From positions 3,038,001 through 3,102,000 of the forward strand of contig NZ_AP022577.1 in NCBI RefSeq assembly GCF_010730955.1: a DNA stretch of 64,000 bases, read 5' to 3'. This stretch comes from Mycolicibacterium aubagnense. GTDB taxonomy: Bacteria; Actinomycetota; Actinomycetes; Mycobacteriales; Mycobacteriaceae. The first letter of the stretch is position 1; every line of letters starts with the position of its first letter. This document shows positions 8,736-16,442 of the stretch, piece by piece. The notes below the pieces were generated by a model. That model was given only the letters and a program-made list of their open reading frames with translations, had not been told where the DNA came from and searched no databases. A program made the translations under genes and the position numbers.

Positions 8736-9539
8736 GTGAGCGAACCGCACATCTCCACGCAGAACGCGTGGGTCGAATTTCCGATCTTCGATGCGAAATC
8801 CCGTTCGCTGAAGAAGGCCTTTCTCGGCAAGGCCGGCGGTGGCATCGCCCGTAACGAGTCGAATGTCGTTGTGATCGAGGCACTTCGGGACATCACGATG
8901 TCGCTCAACATGGGCGACCGCGTGGGCCTGGTCGGGCACAACGGCGCAGGCAAGTCGACGCTGCTGCGCCTGCTATCGGGCATCTACGAGCCGACGCGTG
9001 GTTCCTCGACCGTGCGCGGCCGCGTGGCCCCGGTCTTCGACCTCGGTGTCGGCATGGACCCGGAGATCTCCGGTTTCGAGAACATCATCATCCGCGGCCT
9101 GTTCCTCGGGCAGACCCGTAAGCAGATGCTGGCCAAGGTCGACGAGATCGCCGAGTTCACCGAACTGGGCGAGTACCTCTCGATGCCGCTGCGCACGTAC
9201 TCCACGGGTATGCGCGTGCGCCTGGCCATGGGCGTCGTCACCAGCATCGATCCCGAGATCCTGCTGCTCGATGAAGGTATCGGGGCGGTCGATGCGGATT
9301 TCCTGAAGAAAGCCCGCACCCGGTTGCAAGCCTTGGTGGAGCGCTCCGGAATCCTGGTCTTCGCCAGCCATTCCAACGAATTCCTGGCTCGGCTCTGCCA
9401 GACCGCGATGTGGGTCGACCACGGCACCATCCGGATGACCGGCGGCATCGAGGACGTCGTCCGCGCCTACGAGGGCGAGGATGCGGCACACCACGTGCGC
9501 GAGGTGCTCGAAGAGAACGAGCGCGAGCGCCAAGCGTGA
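8736..9539 (+). CDS. wzt: ABC transporter ATP-binding subunit Wzt (Rv3781/RfbE-like), galactan export
   Basis: A 267-residue nucleotide-binding subunit. Walker A is GLVGHNGAGKSTLLRLL, the signature loop is YSTGMRVRLAMG, Walker B is ILLLDEGIGAVD, and the H-loop is FASHS. This is the short polysaccharide-export type, without the C-terminal carbohydrate-binding domain of E. coli O9a Wzt. With Wzm it exports the lipid-linked galactan precursor of arabinogalactan across the plasma membrane. The GTG start follows the bpa stop by 3 bp and glfT1 starts 13 bp after its stop, so wzt-glfT1-wzm is one unit. Confidence 0.92.
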   Translation: MSEPHISTQNAWVEFPIFDAKSRSLKKAFLGKAGGGIARNESNVVVIEALRDITMSLNMGDRVGLVGHNGAGKSTLLRLLSGIYEPTRGSSTVRGRVAPVFDLGVGMDPEISGFENIIIRGLFLGQTRKQMLAKVDEIAEFTELGEYLSMPLRTYSTGMRVRLAMGVVTSIDPEILLLDEGIGAVDADFLKKARTRLQALVERSGILVFASHSNEFLARLCQTAMWVDHGTIRMTGGIEDVVRAYEGEDAAHHVREVLEENERERQA

Positions 9540-9552
9540 CCGAGCGGCAAGC

Positions 9553-10488
9553 ATGACAGAGACACTCTGCGCGGTCATTGTGACCCACCGACGACCCGAG
9601 CTGTTGGCGAAATCCCTTGCCGTGGTGTGTACTCAGACGCGCCTACCGGATCACGTGATCGTCGTCGACAACGACAACGACCCAGCAGTCCGGGCGCTCG
9701 TGGAGTCGCAGCCAGTGGCGACGACCTATCTCGGCTCTGCCCGAAACCTGGGCGGCGCAGGCGGTTTCGCGCTGGGCATCCTGCACGCGCTGGCCCTGGG
9801 TGCGGACTGGGTATGGCTGGCCGACGACGACGGACGTCCCGCTGATTCGTCGGTACTGGCGACGCTGCTGGACTGCGCGGCCAAGCACGACCTGGCCGAG
9901 GTATCGCCCATGGTGTGCGACCTGAATGAACCTGAGCGGCTGGCCTTCCCGCTGCGCCGCGGGCTGGTATGGCGCCGACATGTCTCGGAGTTGCAGGTGG
10001 ACAAACAGGCCGGCGTCGATCTGTTGCCGGGCATCGCGTCGTTGTTCAACGGCGCCCTCTTCCGGGCATCGACGCTGGAAGCCGTTGGCGTGCCTGATAT
10101 CCGGCTGTTCGTCCGCGGCGACGAAGTCGAGGTGCACCGCCGGCTCGCCCGTTCCGGCCTGCCGTTCGGCACGTGTCTGAACGCGGTGTACCTGCACCCG
10201 CAGGGTTCCGACGAATTCAAGCCGATCCTCGGCGGCCGCATGCACACGCAGTACCCCGACGACGCCACCAAGCGCTACTTCACCTACCGCAACCGCGGAT
10301 ATCTGCAGTCCCAGCCCGGTATGCGCAAGCTGGTCCCCCAGGAGTGGGTGCGGTTCGGCTGGTACTTCCTCGTCACGCGACGTGATCCGGCCGGGCTGCG
10401 CGAGTGGATGCGATTGCGCCGCTTGGGACGAGACGAGAAGTTCAGCAGGCCCGGTTCGGGCGGACCCAATTCAGGAGGACAGCGATGA
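9553..10488 (+). CDS. glfT1: Galactofuranosyltransferase GlfT1 (Rv3782-like)
   Basis: A 311-residue GT-A glycosyltransferase of family GT2. It adds the first two galactofuranose residues from UDP-Galf to decaprenyl-PP-GlcNAc-rhamnose, priming galactan synthesis on the cytoplasmic face. Motifs: VIVTHRRPELL at the N-terminus, VIVVDNDNDP, the metal-binding WVWLADDDGRP, and a likely catalytic-base region LFVRGDEVEVHRRL. A YRNRGYLQSQPG segment near the C-terminus is typical of GlfT proteins. It lies between the two ABC-transporter subunits and overlaps wzm by 4 bases (ATGA), which implies coupled translation. Confidence 0.92.
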   Translation: MTETLCAVIVTHRRPELLAKSLAVVCTQTRLPDHVIVVDNDNDPAVRALVESQPVATTYLGSARNLGGAGGFALGILHALALGADWVWLADDDGRPADSSVLATLLDCAAKHDLAEVSPMVCDLNEPERLAFPLRRGLVWRRHVSELQVDKQAGVDLLPGIASLFNGALFRASTLEAVGVPDIRLFVRGDEVEVHRRLARSGLPFGTCLNAVYLHPQGSDEFKPILGGRMHTQYPDDATKRYFTYRNRGYLQSQPGMRKLVPQEWVRFGWYFLVTRRDPAGLREWMRLRRLGRDEKFSRPGSGGPNSGGQR

Positions 10489-11315
10489 CGTTCACCGACG
10501 CGGCCGCGCAGTCCAAGACGCTGCGGCGCGCCTGGGCTGACCTGGTGACCGGCTTCGGCAAACGCGAACTCTGGCTGCACCTGGGCTGGCAGGACATCAA
10601 GCAGCGCTACCGGCGCTCAGTGCTCGGCCCCATCTGGATCACCATCGCCACCGGCACCATGGCTGTGGCTCTCGGCGGTCTGTATTCCCAGCTGTTCCAT
10701 CTGCCGCTGGCCGAGCATCTGCCGTACGTGACGCTGGGCCTGATCATCTGGAACCTGATCAACGCGTCGATCCTCGAAGGCGCTGACGTGTTCATCGCCA
10801 ATGAGGGCCTGATCAAACAGCTTCCGACGCCGCTGTCGGTGCACGTCTACCGGTTGGTGTGGCGCCAGGTGTTGTTGTTCGCGCACAACATCATCATCTT
10901 CGTCATCATCGCGATCATCTTCCCCAAGCCGTGGTCCTGGGCCGACCTCTCGGTCATCCCGGCGCTGGCGCTGATCGTGGCCAATTGTGTCTGGGTCGCA
11001 TTGTGTTTCGGCATCCTGGCGACGCGGTACCGGGACATCAGCCCACTGCTGGCCAGCCTGGTGCAGCTGCTGTTCTACATCACCCCAATCATCTGGAACG
11101 ACCAGACGCTCCGCCTCCAGGGCGCGGGCACCTGGTCGAAGATCGTTGAGCTGAACCCACTCCTGCACTACGTGGACATCGTTCGCGCGCCGTTGCTGGG
11201 TCAGCCTCAAGAGCTACGGCACTGGCTCGTGGTGATCACGTTGACCGTCGCAGGCTGGGTGGTCGCCGCGATCGCGATGCGCCAGTACCGCGCGCGCGTG
11301 CCGTACTGGGTGTAG
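10485..11315 (+). CDS. wzm: ABC transporter permease Wzm (Rv3783/RfbD-like), galactan export
   Basis: A 276-residue ABC-2 permease with six predicted membrane spans. The conserved pre-TM1 helix DIKQRYRRSVLGPIW is the classic polysaccharide-export permease signature. Later segments include HNIIIFVIIAIIF, FGILATRYRDISPLL and YITPIIW. It pairs with Wzt to flip lipid-linked galactan outward. A strong AGGAGG ribosome site lies inside the 3' end of glfT1, and the ATG overlaps the glfT1 stop. The 178 bp after it hold no gene. They contain the presumed terminator and the promoter of the next gene. Confidence 0.92.
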   Translation: MTFTDAAAQSKTLRRAWADLVTGFGKRELWLHLGWQDIKQRYRRSVLGPIWITIATGTMAVALGGLYSQLFHLPLAEHLPYVTLGLIIWNLINASILEGADVFIANEGLIKQLPTPLSVHVYRLVWRQVLLFAHNIIIFVIIAIIFPKPWSWADLSVIPALALIVANCVWVALCFGILATRYRDISPLLASLVQLLFYITPIIWNDQTLRLQGAGTWSKIVELNPLLHYVDIVRAPLLGQPQELRHWLVVITLTVAGWVVAAIAMRQYRARVPYWV

Positions 11316-11493
11316 GTCGCCCCAGCGCTGATCCGGTGCGGTGACCGCGACGGGCCGGGTGTCACGCAGGTCACTCCTCCGGGCTTAGCTCGTTGTCTGC
11401 GGGGATCCGGCCGGCCATCTGACCGTCACCTCGGGTTCGGCGGCGCGGAGTTCAATTGCGGCGACCGGCTTTCCGCGTCCCACAGGAGCAATC

Positions 11494-12114
11494 ATGACCA
11501 TCACCGAAACCCCCACCACCAACGACATTGCGAACGGGCAGGTCATCGAGGCCGAGCTCGTCGAGACCGCTGACGCCGCCGAAGAAACCGGCCTCGCCAT
11601 CCGCGAGGTGCTGAGCGGTGTGCTGGAGCGTCAGCTCGACGCCGGCCACAGCCTCACCCGCCAGCTGGTCAGCGCCACCTCCGCGGCCGCCGAGGCTGTC
11701 GTCGAGTCGCCGGCCAAGGTGATCTCCTCCGTGCGCGACGGCGCCACCCTGCCGCACGCGGTGAATGAGACCGGCTCGGCCGTTCAGGACGTGCTGGCCG
11801 AATCGGGCCGCGACATCCGCAGCGCTGTCGGCGAATACGTCGGCCGCAACGCCGTCGGCCCGAACGCCATCATCGCTGGAGCGTCGCAGGTGGCCGGCTC
11901 GCTGGTTCGCGCCCAGGGCGCTCTCACTGCGACCGCTGTGGACGGACTGTTCACCGTGGCCGGCACCGCCGCCCAGGGCGACGACGTGCGCGAGGTCGCC
12001 ACCCGCGAGTGGAGCGAGTTGCGCACCACCGCCTCGTCGGCCCGCGAAGCGGTCGAGACCGAGATCACCACCGCCCGCGAGAGCATCCGGGACGCTTTCG
12101 ACACCACTGCTTGA
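11494..12114 (+). CDS. Unknown Ala-rich amphipathic helical protein (phasin-like composition)
   Basis: I do not recognise a named family. The 206-residue protein has no Cys or Trp cluster beyond one Trp, no signal peptide and no membrane segment. It is almost entirely predicted amphipathic helix, with a repeating Ala/Val/Ser/Arg/Glu pattern (RQLDAGHSLTRQLVSATSAAA, VGEYVGRNAVGPNAIIAGAS, TTASSAREAVETEITTARES). The composition recalls phasins or other lipid- and surface-coating proteins, but that is only a resemblance. It has a good AGGAG ribosome site and its own terminator hairpin (12125-12160), so it looks monocistronic. It is not part of the conserved block. Confidence 0.6.
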   Translation: MTITETPTTNDIANGQVIEAELVETADAAEETGLAIREVLSGVLERQLDAGHSLTRQLVSATSAAAEAVVESPAKVISSVRDGATLPHAVNETGSAVQDVLAESGRDIRSAVGEYVGRNAVGPNAIIAGASQVAGSLVRAQGALTATAVDGLFTVAGTAAQGDDVREVATREWSELRTTASSAREAVETEITTARESIRDAFDTTA

Positions 12115-12124
12115 TCACTGCCAC

Positions 12125-12160
12125 GCTCGGGATCGGTCGGAGTACGGGCCGATCCCGAGC
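12125..12160. terminator. Hairpin after the helical protein gene
   Basis: A perfect 12-bp inverted repeat, GCTCGGGATCGG with CCGATCCCGAGC, separated by a 12-base loop, begins 11 bp past the stop of the upstream gene. It lies before the 3' end of the convergent hxlR-type gene. There is no U-tract. Strong GC stem and position support termination. Confidence 0.65.
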
Positions 12161-12268
12161 ACCAGCATGTCTGGGCAGCAGGTCTGCGCTCAGAACTCCA
12201 CCTGACCCTTATTCACCGCCGGGCCGAGCACGAGATTGCTGCACGATCGGCCGGTCCGGGACGTCCCC

Positions 12269-12898
12269 TCACGCACCGAAGACCGATCGGACGACGGCCT
12301 CATCGCCGTCGACCTCGATGAGACCGAGCGCGCGGGCGTCGCCGACGGCGAGAGCACCCGCGGCGAGACCGAGGATGCAGGCAGGGCCGGCGGTGACGGA
12401 GGCATCCAACCTGCGGCCGTCGTGCGGACCGACCGCAACGCCGGACCGGGTTGCGCACAGCTGCAAGGTCTGGTCGCCGACCACGAGGCCGATCGCCACT
12501 GCGGAGCGGACCTTGACCCGGCCGTCGAGCAGGGCCGGAACGGCGAGGGTGAGCCACTCGGGGCGGAAGGAGTCACCGCCGGCGGGGCCATTGATCATCA
12601 GCGGAGTGGACCAGCGGAGCAGGCTCTCGATAGGCCGGCGCAACTCCGCGCCCCACGGGGTCAGCGTGTACTCGACGGCACTCCCCTCGCCGGCCAGCCT
12701 CCGCTCGACCACACCCGCGGCTTCAAGGTCGCGGAGCCGGTCGGCGAGCAGATTCGTCGCGATGCCCGGGAGTCGCTCGATCAGGTCGCGATACCGGGCC
12801 GGTGCGATGAGGAGTTCTCGGACGATGAGCAAGTTCCACCGGTCGCCGACGATCTCGAGGGAGCGAGCGAGCCCACAGTATTGGTCGTAGCTTCGCAT
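12269..12898 (-). CDS. HxlR-family transcriptional regulator with C-terminal extension
   Basis: 209 residues. Residues 1-95 are an HxlR winged helix: C8 at the N-terminus (MRSYDQYCGLARSLEIVG), then DRWNLLIVRELLIAPARYRDL, LPGIATNLLADRLRDLEAAGVV, and a wing ending EYTLTPWGAEL. The C-terminal half (RPEWLTLAVPALL ... VRSAVAIGLVVGDQTLQL) is an SCP2-like extension found in a subgroup of actinobacterial HxlR proteins and may bind a ligand. It diverges from the dehalogenase-like gene at 12980, with two repeated palindromic boxes in the gap. It therefore probably represses both itself and that gene. Confidence 0.85.
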   Translation of the reverse strand: MRSYDQYCGLARSLEIVGDRWNLLIVRELLIAPARYRDLIERLPGIATNLLADRLRDLEAAGVVERRLAGEGSAVEYTLTPWGAELRRPIESLLRWSTPLMINGPAGGDSFRPEWLTLAVPALLDGRVKVRSAVAIGLVVGDQTLQLCATRSGVAVGPHDGRRLDASVTAGPACILGLAAGALAVGDARALGLIEVDGDEAVVRSVFGA

Positions 12899-12912
12899 TG
12901 CCCGCCCTCCTG

Positions 12913-12949
12913 CTTGAGTTTCTCAAGTAACTATGAGATGTTCAAGTAT
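12913..12949. promoter_or_regulatory. Putative HxlR operator: two TGAG-n3-YTCAAGTA boxes 20 bp apart
   Basis: The divergent intergenic region holds the perfect palindrome CTTGAGTTTCTCAAG (12913-12927). A second copy of the same half-site pattern lies exactly 20 bp on: TGAGTTTCTCAAGTA at 12915-12929 and TGAGATGTTCAAGTA at 12935-12949. Two boxes two helical turns apart, between a divergent regulator and its neighbour, is the classic arrangement for dimer pairs on one DNA face. Binding by the adjacent HxlR protein is inferred. Confidence 0.6.
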
Positions 12950-12979
12950 ACCCGGAAGCTGATCCGACGAGGGGTTGCC

Positions 12980-13879
12980 ATGACCAACACCGCTGCAACC
13001 ACACGGCCCGCCTGGGTCGACGACGACCTGTTCCCGTTCGAAAGCCATTTCATCGAGATCGACGGCCACACCGTGCACTACGTCGATGAAGGGTCCGGCC
13101 CCACACTGCTGATGCTGCACGGGAACCCGACCTGGTCGTTCCTGTTCCGCGACGTTATCAACTTGCTGTGCAAAGACTTTCGATGCATTGCCCTCGACTA
13201 CCCCGGTTTCGGATTGTCGACGCCGAGGCCCGGTTACCGCTACCTGCCCGAGGAGCACGCCGAGGTCGTGACCGCATTTGTCGATGCTCTCGGCCTCAAG
13301 GACGTCACGCTGGTCGGGCAGGACTGGGGCGGCATGATCGGCCTGGCGGTGGCGCAGCGGCGGCCGGGTGTCTTCAATCGGCTGGTGCTCGCCAACACCT
13401 GGGCCTGGCCGGTCAACGGGGACCTGCACTTCGAGGCCTTCGGTCGCATCGTAGGTGGTCTCCCGATGCGCTTCCTGGTCCGGCAGTTCAATCTGCTCGT
13501 CAAAGCCTTCATTCCCACCGGCCATCGGAGGCGAACGCTCACCGATGCCGAGCTGGACCACTATCGCCGCGCACTCGACACCGCCGAACGGCGCCAGGCG
13601 TCTGCTGTCCTTCCGGGCCGGGTCCTCGCAAGCCGGGAGTTCTTCGCCGAGGTCGAGGCCGCGCTGCCGGATGTGGCCCACCTGCCGACGCTGATCATCT
13701 GGGGCGACGCCGACATCGCTTTCCGCGCCCAGGAACGCGAGCGGCTGGAAGCGACGTTCCCCAACCACACGACGGTGATCGTCGAGGGCGCCGGAACCTA
13801 TGTCGAGTCCGACGCCCCCGACGAATTCGCCGACGCGATCAGCTCATTCAGCGCCGGCGCGCGACGGCCTTCCGAGTAG
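12980..13879 (+). CDS. Haloalkane-dehalogenase-like alpha/beta hydrolase with the catalytic His replaced
   Basis: 299 residues. HGNPTWSFLFR (residues 47-57) and GQDWGG carry the halide-binding Asn49 and Trp116 and the nucleophile Asp115 of haloalkane dehalogenases. A catalytic-acid candidate sits in WGDADIAF (Asp243 or Asp245). The expected C-terminal 'GxxHFxQEDxPDE' motif reads GAGTYVESDAPDE, so the general-base His is Thr273. Without that His the alkyl-enzyme ester would not be hydrolysed in known dehalogenases, so the activity may be altered or lost. It diverges from the hxlR gene, which presumably regulates it. Its last 32 bases overlap the convergent AhpD-like gene. Confidence 0.8.
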   Translation: MTNTAATTRPAWVDDDLFPFESHFIEIDGHTVHYVDEGSGPTLLMLHGNPTWSFLFRDVINLLCKDFRCIALDYPGFGLSTPRPGYRYLPEEHAEVVTAFVDALGLKDVTLVGQDWGGMIGLAVAQRRPGVFNRLVLANTWAWPVNGDLHFEAFGRIVGGLPMRFLVRQFNLLVKAFIPTGHRRRTLTDAELDHYRRALDTAERRQASAVLPGRVLASREFFAEVEAALPDVAHLPTLIIWGDADIAFRAQERERLEATFPNHTTVIVEGAGTYVESDAPDEFADAISSFSAGARRPSE

Positions 13880-14330
13880 CAGCGTTCAGTCGGTTCCACG
13901 AGTTGATGACGGTGGCCATTCCCACGACGTGCGCGAGCTCGCGCTCGGTGAACACGGCAGCGGCCTGGGCGTAGACGTCGTCGGGAACGGGGCCGTGGCT
14001 CAGGTCGGTGATGGCTTCGGTGATGGCGAGCGCCGCACGCTCGCGGTCGGTGAACAGGTCGCCGGCTTCCTCCCACGCCGCAACCAGCGCCAGGCGCTGC
14101 TCGGTCTCGCCGAAACGTCGGGCGTCATGGACATGCATGTCGAGGCAGAAGGCGCAGTGGTTCATCTGCGAGGCGCGAATCTTGATGAGCTCGCCGATGG
14201 TCGAATCGAGCTCCTTGGCCGCGGCGTTGCTGAAGGCCATCATCCCGGCGTACAGCTCGGGAGCGACGTCGTAGATCTCGATGCGCTTGGCGTGGGTGGC
14301 GGTGGTCGGTGCGTTCAGTGTCTCGGTCAT
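13848..14330 (-). CDS. Carboxymuconolactone decarboxylase / AhpD-like protein
   Basis: 160 residues with the AhpD/CMD core. The helix LIKIRASQMNHCAFCLDMHVHDARRFGETEQRL contains the redox-active CxxC (His-Cys-Ala-Phe-Cys) and the downstream His of AhpD-type peroxidase proteins. It is followed by TDRERAALAITEAITDLSHG and VFTERELAHVVGMATVINSWNR, which is very typical. It starts at the ATG at 14330, 50 bp from the divergent MocR-type regulator, which probably controls it. Its 3' end overlaps the dehalogenase-like gene tail to tail. Likely a thiol-dependent peroxidase or disulfide reductase, substrate unknown. Confidence 0.85.
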   Translation of the reverse strand: MTETLNAPTTATHAKRIEIYDVAPELYAGMMAFSNAAAKELDSTIGELIKIRASQMNHCAFCLDMHVHDARRFGETEQRLALVAAWEEAGDLFTDRERAALAITEAITDLSHGPVPDDVYAQAAAVFTERELAHVVGMATVINSWNRLNAATRKAVARRR

Positions 14331-14364
14331 GCCATCAACGTTAGCCACCAAAAACCCGCGTACA

Positions 14365-14385
14365 TGGTTCAATTGATGCGTGGTT
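14365..14385. promoter_or_regulatory. Short direct repeat TGGTT in the ahpD-like/mocR divergent gap
   Basis: TGGTT occurs at 14365-14369 and 14381-14385, 16 bp apart, around the start of the MocR-type gene. MocR/PdxR-type regulators commonly bind direct repeats beside their own promoter. The repeats are very short and the second lies inside the coding start, so this is only a weak candidate operator. Confidence 0.2.
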
Positions 14386-15801
14386 TCGTGGGCCAATTCT
14401 GCGGTGAACGGTGCCGGACTGGACTTGCACCTGGACCTGGGCCAGTCGGTGCATCCTGGCCGCCGCGGTACCCGTGACCAGCTGATCCGGGCACTGAGGG
14501 ACGCGGTTCGCACAGGCCGGTTACCGGCCGGCACCATGCTGCCACCGTCCCGATCGCTGGCCGCCGACCTCGGATTGGCCCGCAACACCGTCGCCGAGTC
14601 CTACGCCGAACTCGTCGCCGAAGGCTGGCTGGGTTCCCGCCAGGGCGCCGGCACCTGGGTCGTCGGCTCGCACACCGAATCGACGCCGGCCACTCAGCGC
14701 GCGGGGCCGTGGACCCCGACCCACAACCTCATGCCCGGATCGGGAAACGTCGCGGCGTTCCCTCGCCAGGCCTGGCTGGCGTCGGCCCGTCGAGCGCTGA
14801 CCAACGCCCCCACCGAAGCGCTGCGCACGGGCGACGCCCGCGGGCGGCTGGAACTGCGCGCCGCGTTGGCCACCTATCTGGCCCGGGCCCGCGGCGTCCG
14901 CACCACGGCCGAGTCGATCGTCATCTGCGCCGGGACCCGTCACGCCGTCGAGCTGCTGTCGAAAGTGTTCGCTCCCAACATTATTGCGGTGGAGAGCTAC
15001 GGGCTGTTCCTGTTCCGCGACGCCATCGCCGCGGCCGGCGCCGGCACCGTGCCGATCCAGATCGATGACCGTGGCGCCGTCGTCGACGACCTCGAAAAGA
15101 CCAGCGCCTCAGCGGTTCTGCTCACCCCGGCGCATCACTTCCCGCACGGTGTGCCACTGCATCCTGCGCGTCGCACCCAAGCCCTCGACTGGGCCACCCG
15201 CACGAAAACCTACGTCCTGGAAGACGATTACGACGGCGAGTTCCGCTACGACCGGCAACCGATCGGCTCGATGCAAGGTCTGGATCCCGAGCGGGTGGCC
15301 TATCTCGGCTCGGCCAGCAAGAGCCTGGCACCCGTGCTGCGACTGGGCTGGATGGTGTTACCCGACAGCCTGATCGATCCCGTACTGGCCGCGGCGGGCG
15401 GACAACAGTTCTACGTCAACGCCATCGAGCAGCTGACCATGGCCGACTTCATCGAGTCCGGCCAGTACGACAAGCACATCCGCCGCATGCGCAACAGCTA
15501 CCGGCGCCGGCGCGACGCGCTGGCGGAGAAGCTCTCCGGTCTGGATGTCGAGATCAAGGGACTGTCCGCCGGAGTGCATGCCCTGATCCGCCTGCCGGAG
15601 GGCACCGAACACGAAGTGATACGGCGCGCAGCCGACGCCGGCATCGCGCTGTCCGGGTTGGCGCTGCTCCGGCACCCCGACGCACCATCGGCTACCTCGC
15701 ACCAGGACGGAGTGGTGGTGAGTTTCGGCACGCCTGCCGACCATGAGTTCAACGCGGCGCTCGACGCACTGCATGACGTGCTGAAGGCCGTCAGCCGCTG
15801 A
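14380..15801 (+). CDS. MocR/PdxR-type transcriptional regulator (GntR winged helix fused to aminotransferase domain)
   Basis: 473 residues. Residues about 25-95 are a GntR winged helix (LIRALRDAVRTGRLPAGTMLPPSRSLAADLGLARNTV). From about 115 there is a fold-I aminotransferase domain with NLMPGSGNVAAFP, ICAGTRHAVELL, TPAHHFPHGVPL, the PLP-nitrogen Asp in VLEDDYDGEFRYD, and the Schiff-base lysine in YLGSASKSLAPVLRLGW. The PLP site is intact, unlike that of the aminotransferase-like gene at 4924-6120. Such proteins sense PLP or amino-acid adducts. It is divergent from the ahpD-like gene and its 3' end overlaps the HD-domain gene by 11 bp. Confidence 0.9.
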   Translation: MVSWANSAVNGAGLDLHLDLGQSVHPGRRGTRDQLIRALRDAVRTGRLPAGTMLPPSRSLAADLGLARNTVAESYAELVAEGWLGSRQGAGTWVVGSHTESTPATQRAGPWTPTHNLMPGSGNVAAFPRQAWLASARRALTNAPTEALRTGDARGRLELRAALATYLARARGVRTTAESIVICAGTRHAVELLSKVFAPNIIAVESYGLFLFRDAIAAAGAGTVPIQIDDRGAVVDDLEKTSASAVLLTPAHHFPHGVPLHPARRTQALDWATRTKTYVLEDDYDGEFRYDRQPIGSMQGLDPERVAYLGSASKSLAPVLRLGWMVLPDSLIDPVLAAAGGQQFYVNAIEQLTMADFIESGQYDKHIRRMRNSYRRRRDALAEKLSGLDVEIKGLSAGVHALIRLPEGTEHEVIRRAADAGIALSGLALLRHPDAPSATSHQDGVVVSFGTPADHEFNAALDALHDVLKAVSR

Positions 15802-16414
15802 GCGCCGCCAGTTCGGCCTCGAGATTGGTCCGGGCCGCGTCCTCCCACAGCCGACGCCCCGCCACCGTGCGGTAGAGCGACGGTCCGGCGAGCATCGCTG
15901 CGATCATCCGGCCCCGCCACAGACCAAAATCCGCATCGCTGACGTGGCCGTACTCGGCCCGCACCCGGGCGGTGTTGTGTTGGTAATCCACCGGCGGCAC
16001 CGCCAGCACCGCCAAGTCGGCGTCAGACAACACCTGGCCGTTGTGGTCGTCGGCCGCTGGGTCATGGGTGATGGTCACCCGCACCAGGCGCCCCACCTCG
16101 GCCACCAAAGCCGGGTCCACACCCAGACCGGTCAACTCCGACTCGGCGAGCAGGGCGCTGTTCTCCTCGTCGTCGGACTGCCCCGCGTACACCGCGTCGT
16201 GGTACCAGGCCGCCAGGCGCACCGCGTCAGGATCGTCTGCGAACTCCTCCAGAGCGTCCACTCCGGACAGGATCCCGCGCAGATGACTCAGGTCGTGGTA
16301 ACTGCGGTGCGGCTCGGCCCAGCGGCTCAGCAGGGCCGCTCCGACGTCGTCCGCCCGGGGCGACTGAGAATGCCGCGCCAGCAGCATGTGCCATGCCTGG
16401 AGCAAATCGGTCAC
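15791..16414 (-). CDS. HD-domain metal-dependent phosphohydrolase
   Basis: 207 residues from the GTG at 16414. Metal-ligand motifs of this predicted HD family are present: H-R-S-Y-H-D-L-S-H early, the central AAWYHDAVYAGQSDDEENSA (His-Asp pair), and ITHDPAADDHNGQVLSDADLAVL (the second His/Asp set). Helical throughout, cytoplasmic. Members hydrolyse nucleotides or phosphate esters but substrates are mostly unknown. It converges on the MocR gene and diverges from the GtrA-like gene 29 bp away. Confidence 0.8.
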   Translation of the reverse strand: MTDLLQAWHMLLARHSQSPRADDVGAALLSRWAEPHRSYHDLSHLRGILSGVDALEEFADDPDAVRLAAWYHDAVYAGQSDDEENSALLAESELTGLGVDPALVAEVGRLVRVTITHDPAADDHNGQVLSDADLAVLAVPPVDYQHNTARVRAEYGHVSDADFGLWRGRMIAAMLAGPSLYRTVAGRRLWEDAARTNLEAELAALSG

Positions 16415-16442
16415 GTGTCCATGGTGCACGTAAGCTGCCCGG

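Noticed and set aside
12236..12979. N-terminal extension of the dehalogenase-like frame by about 248 residues
   Set aside because: It runs antisense through the HxlR gene and its operator, has shadow composition, and the hydrolase fold begins at the ATG at 12980.
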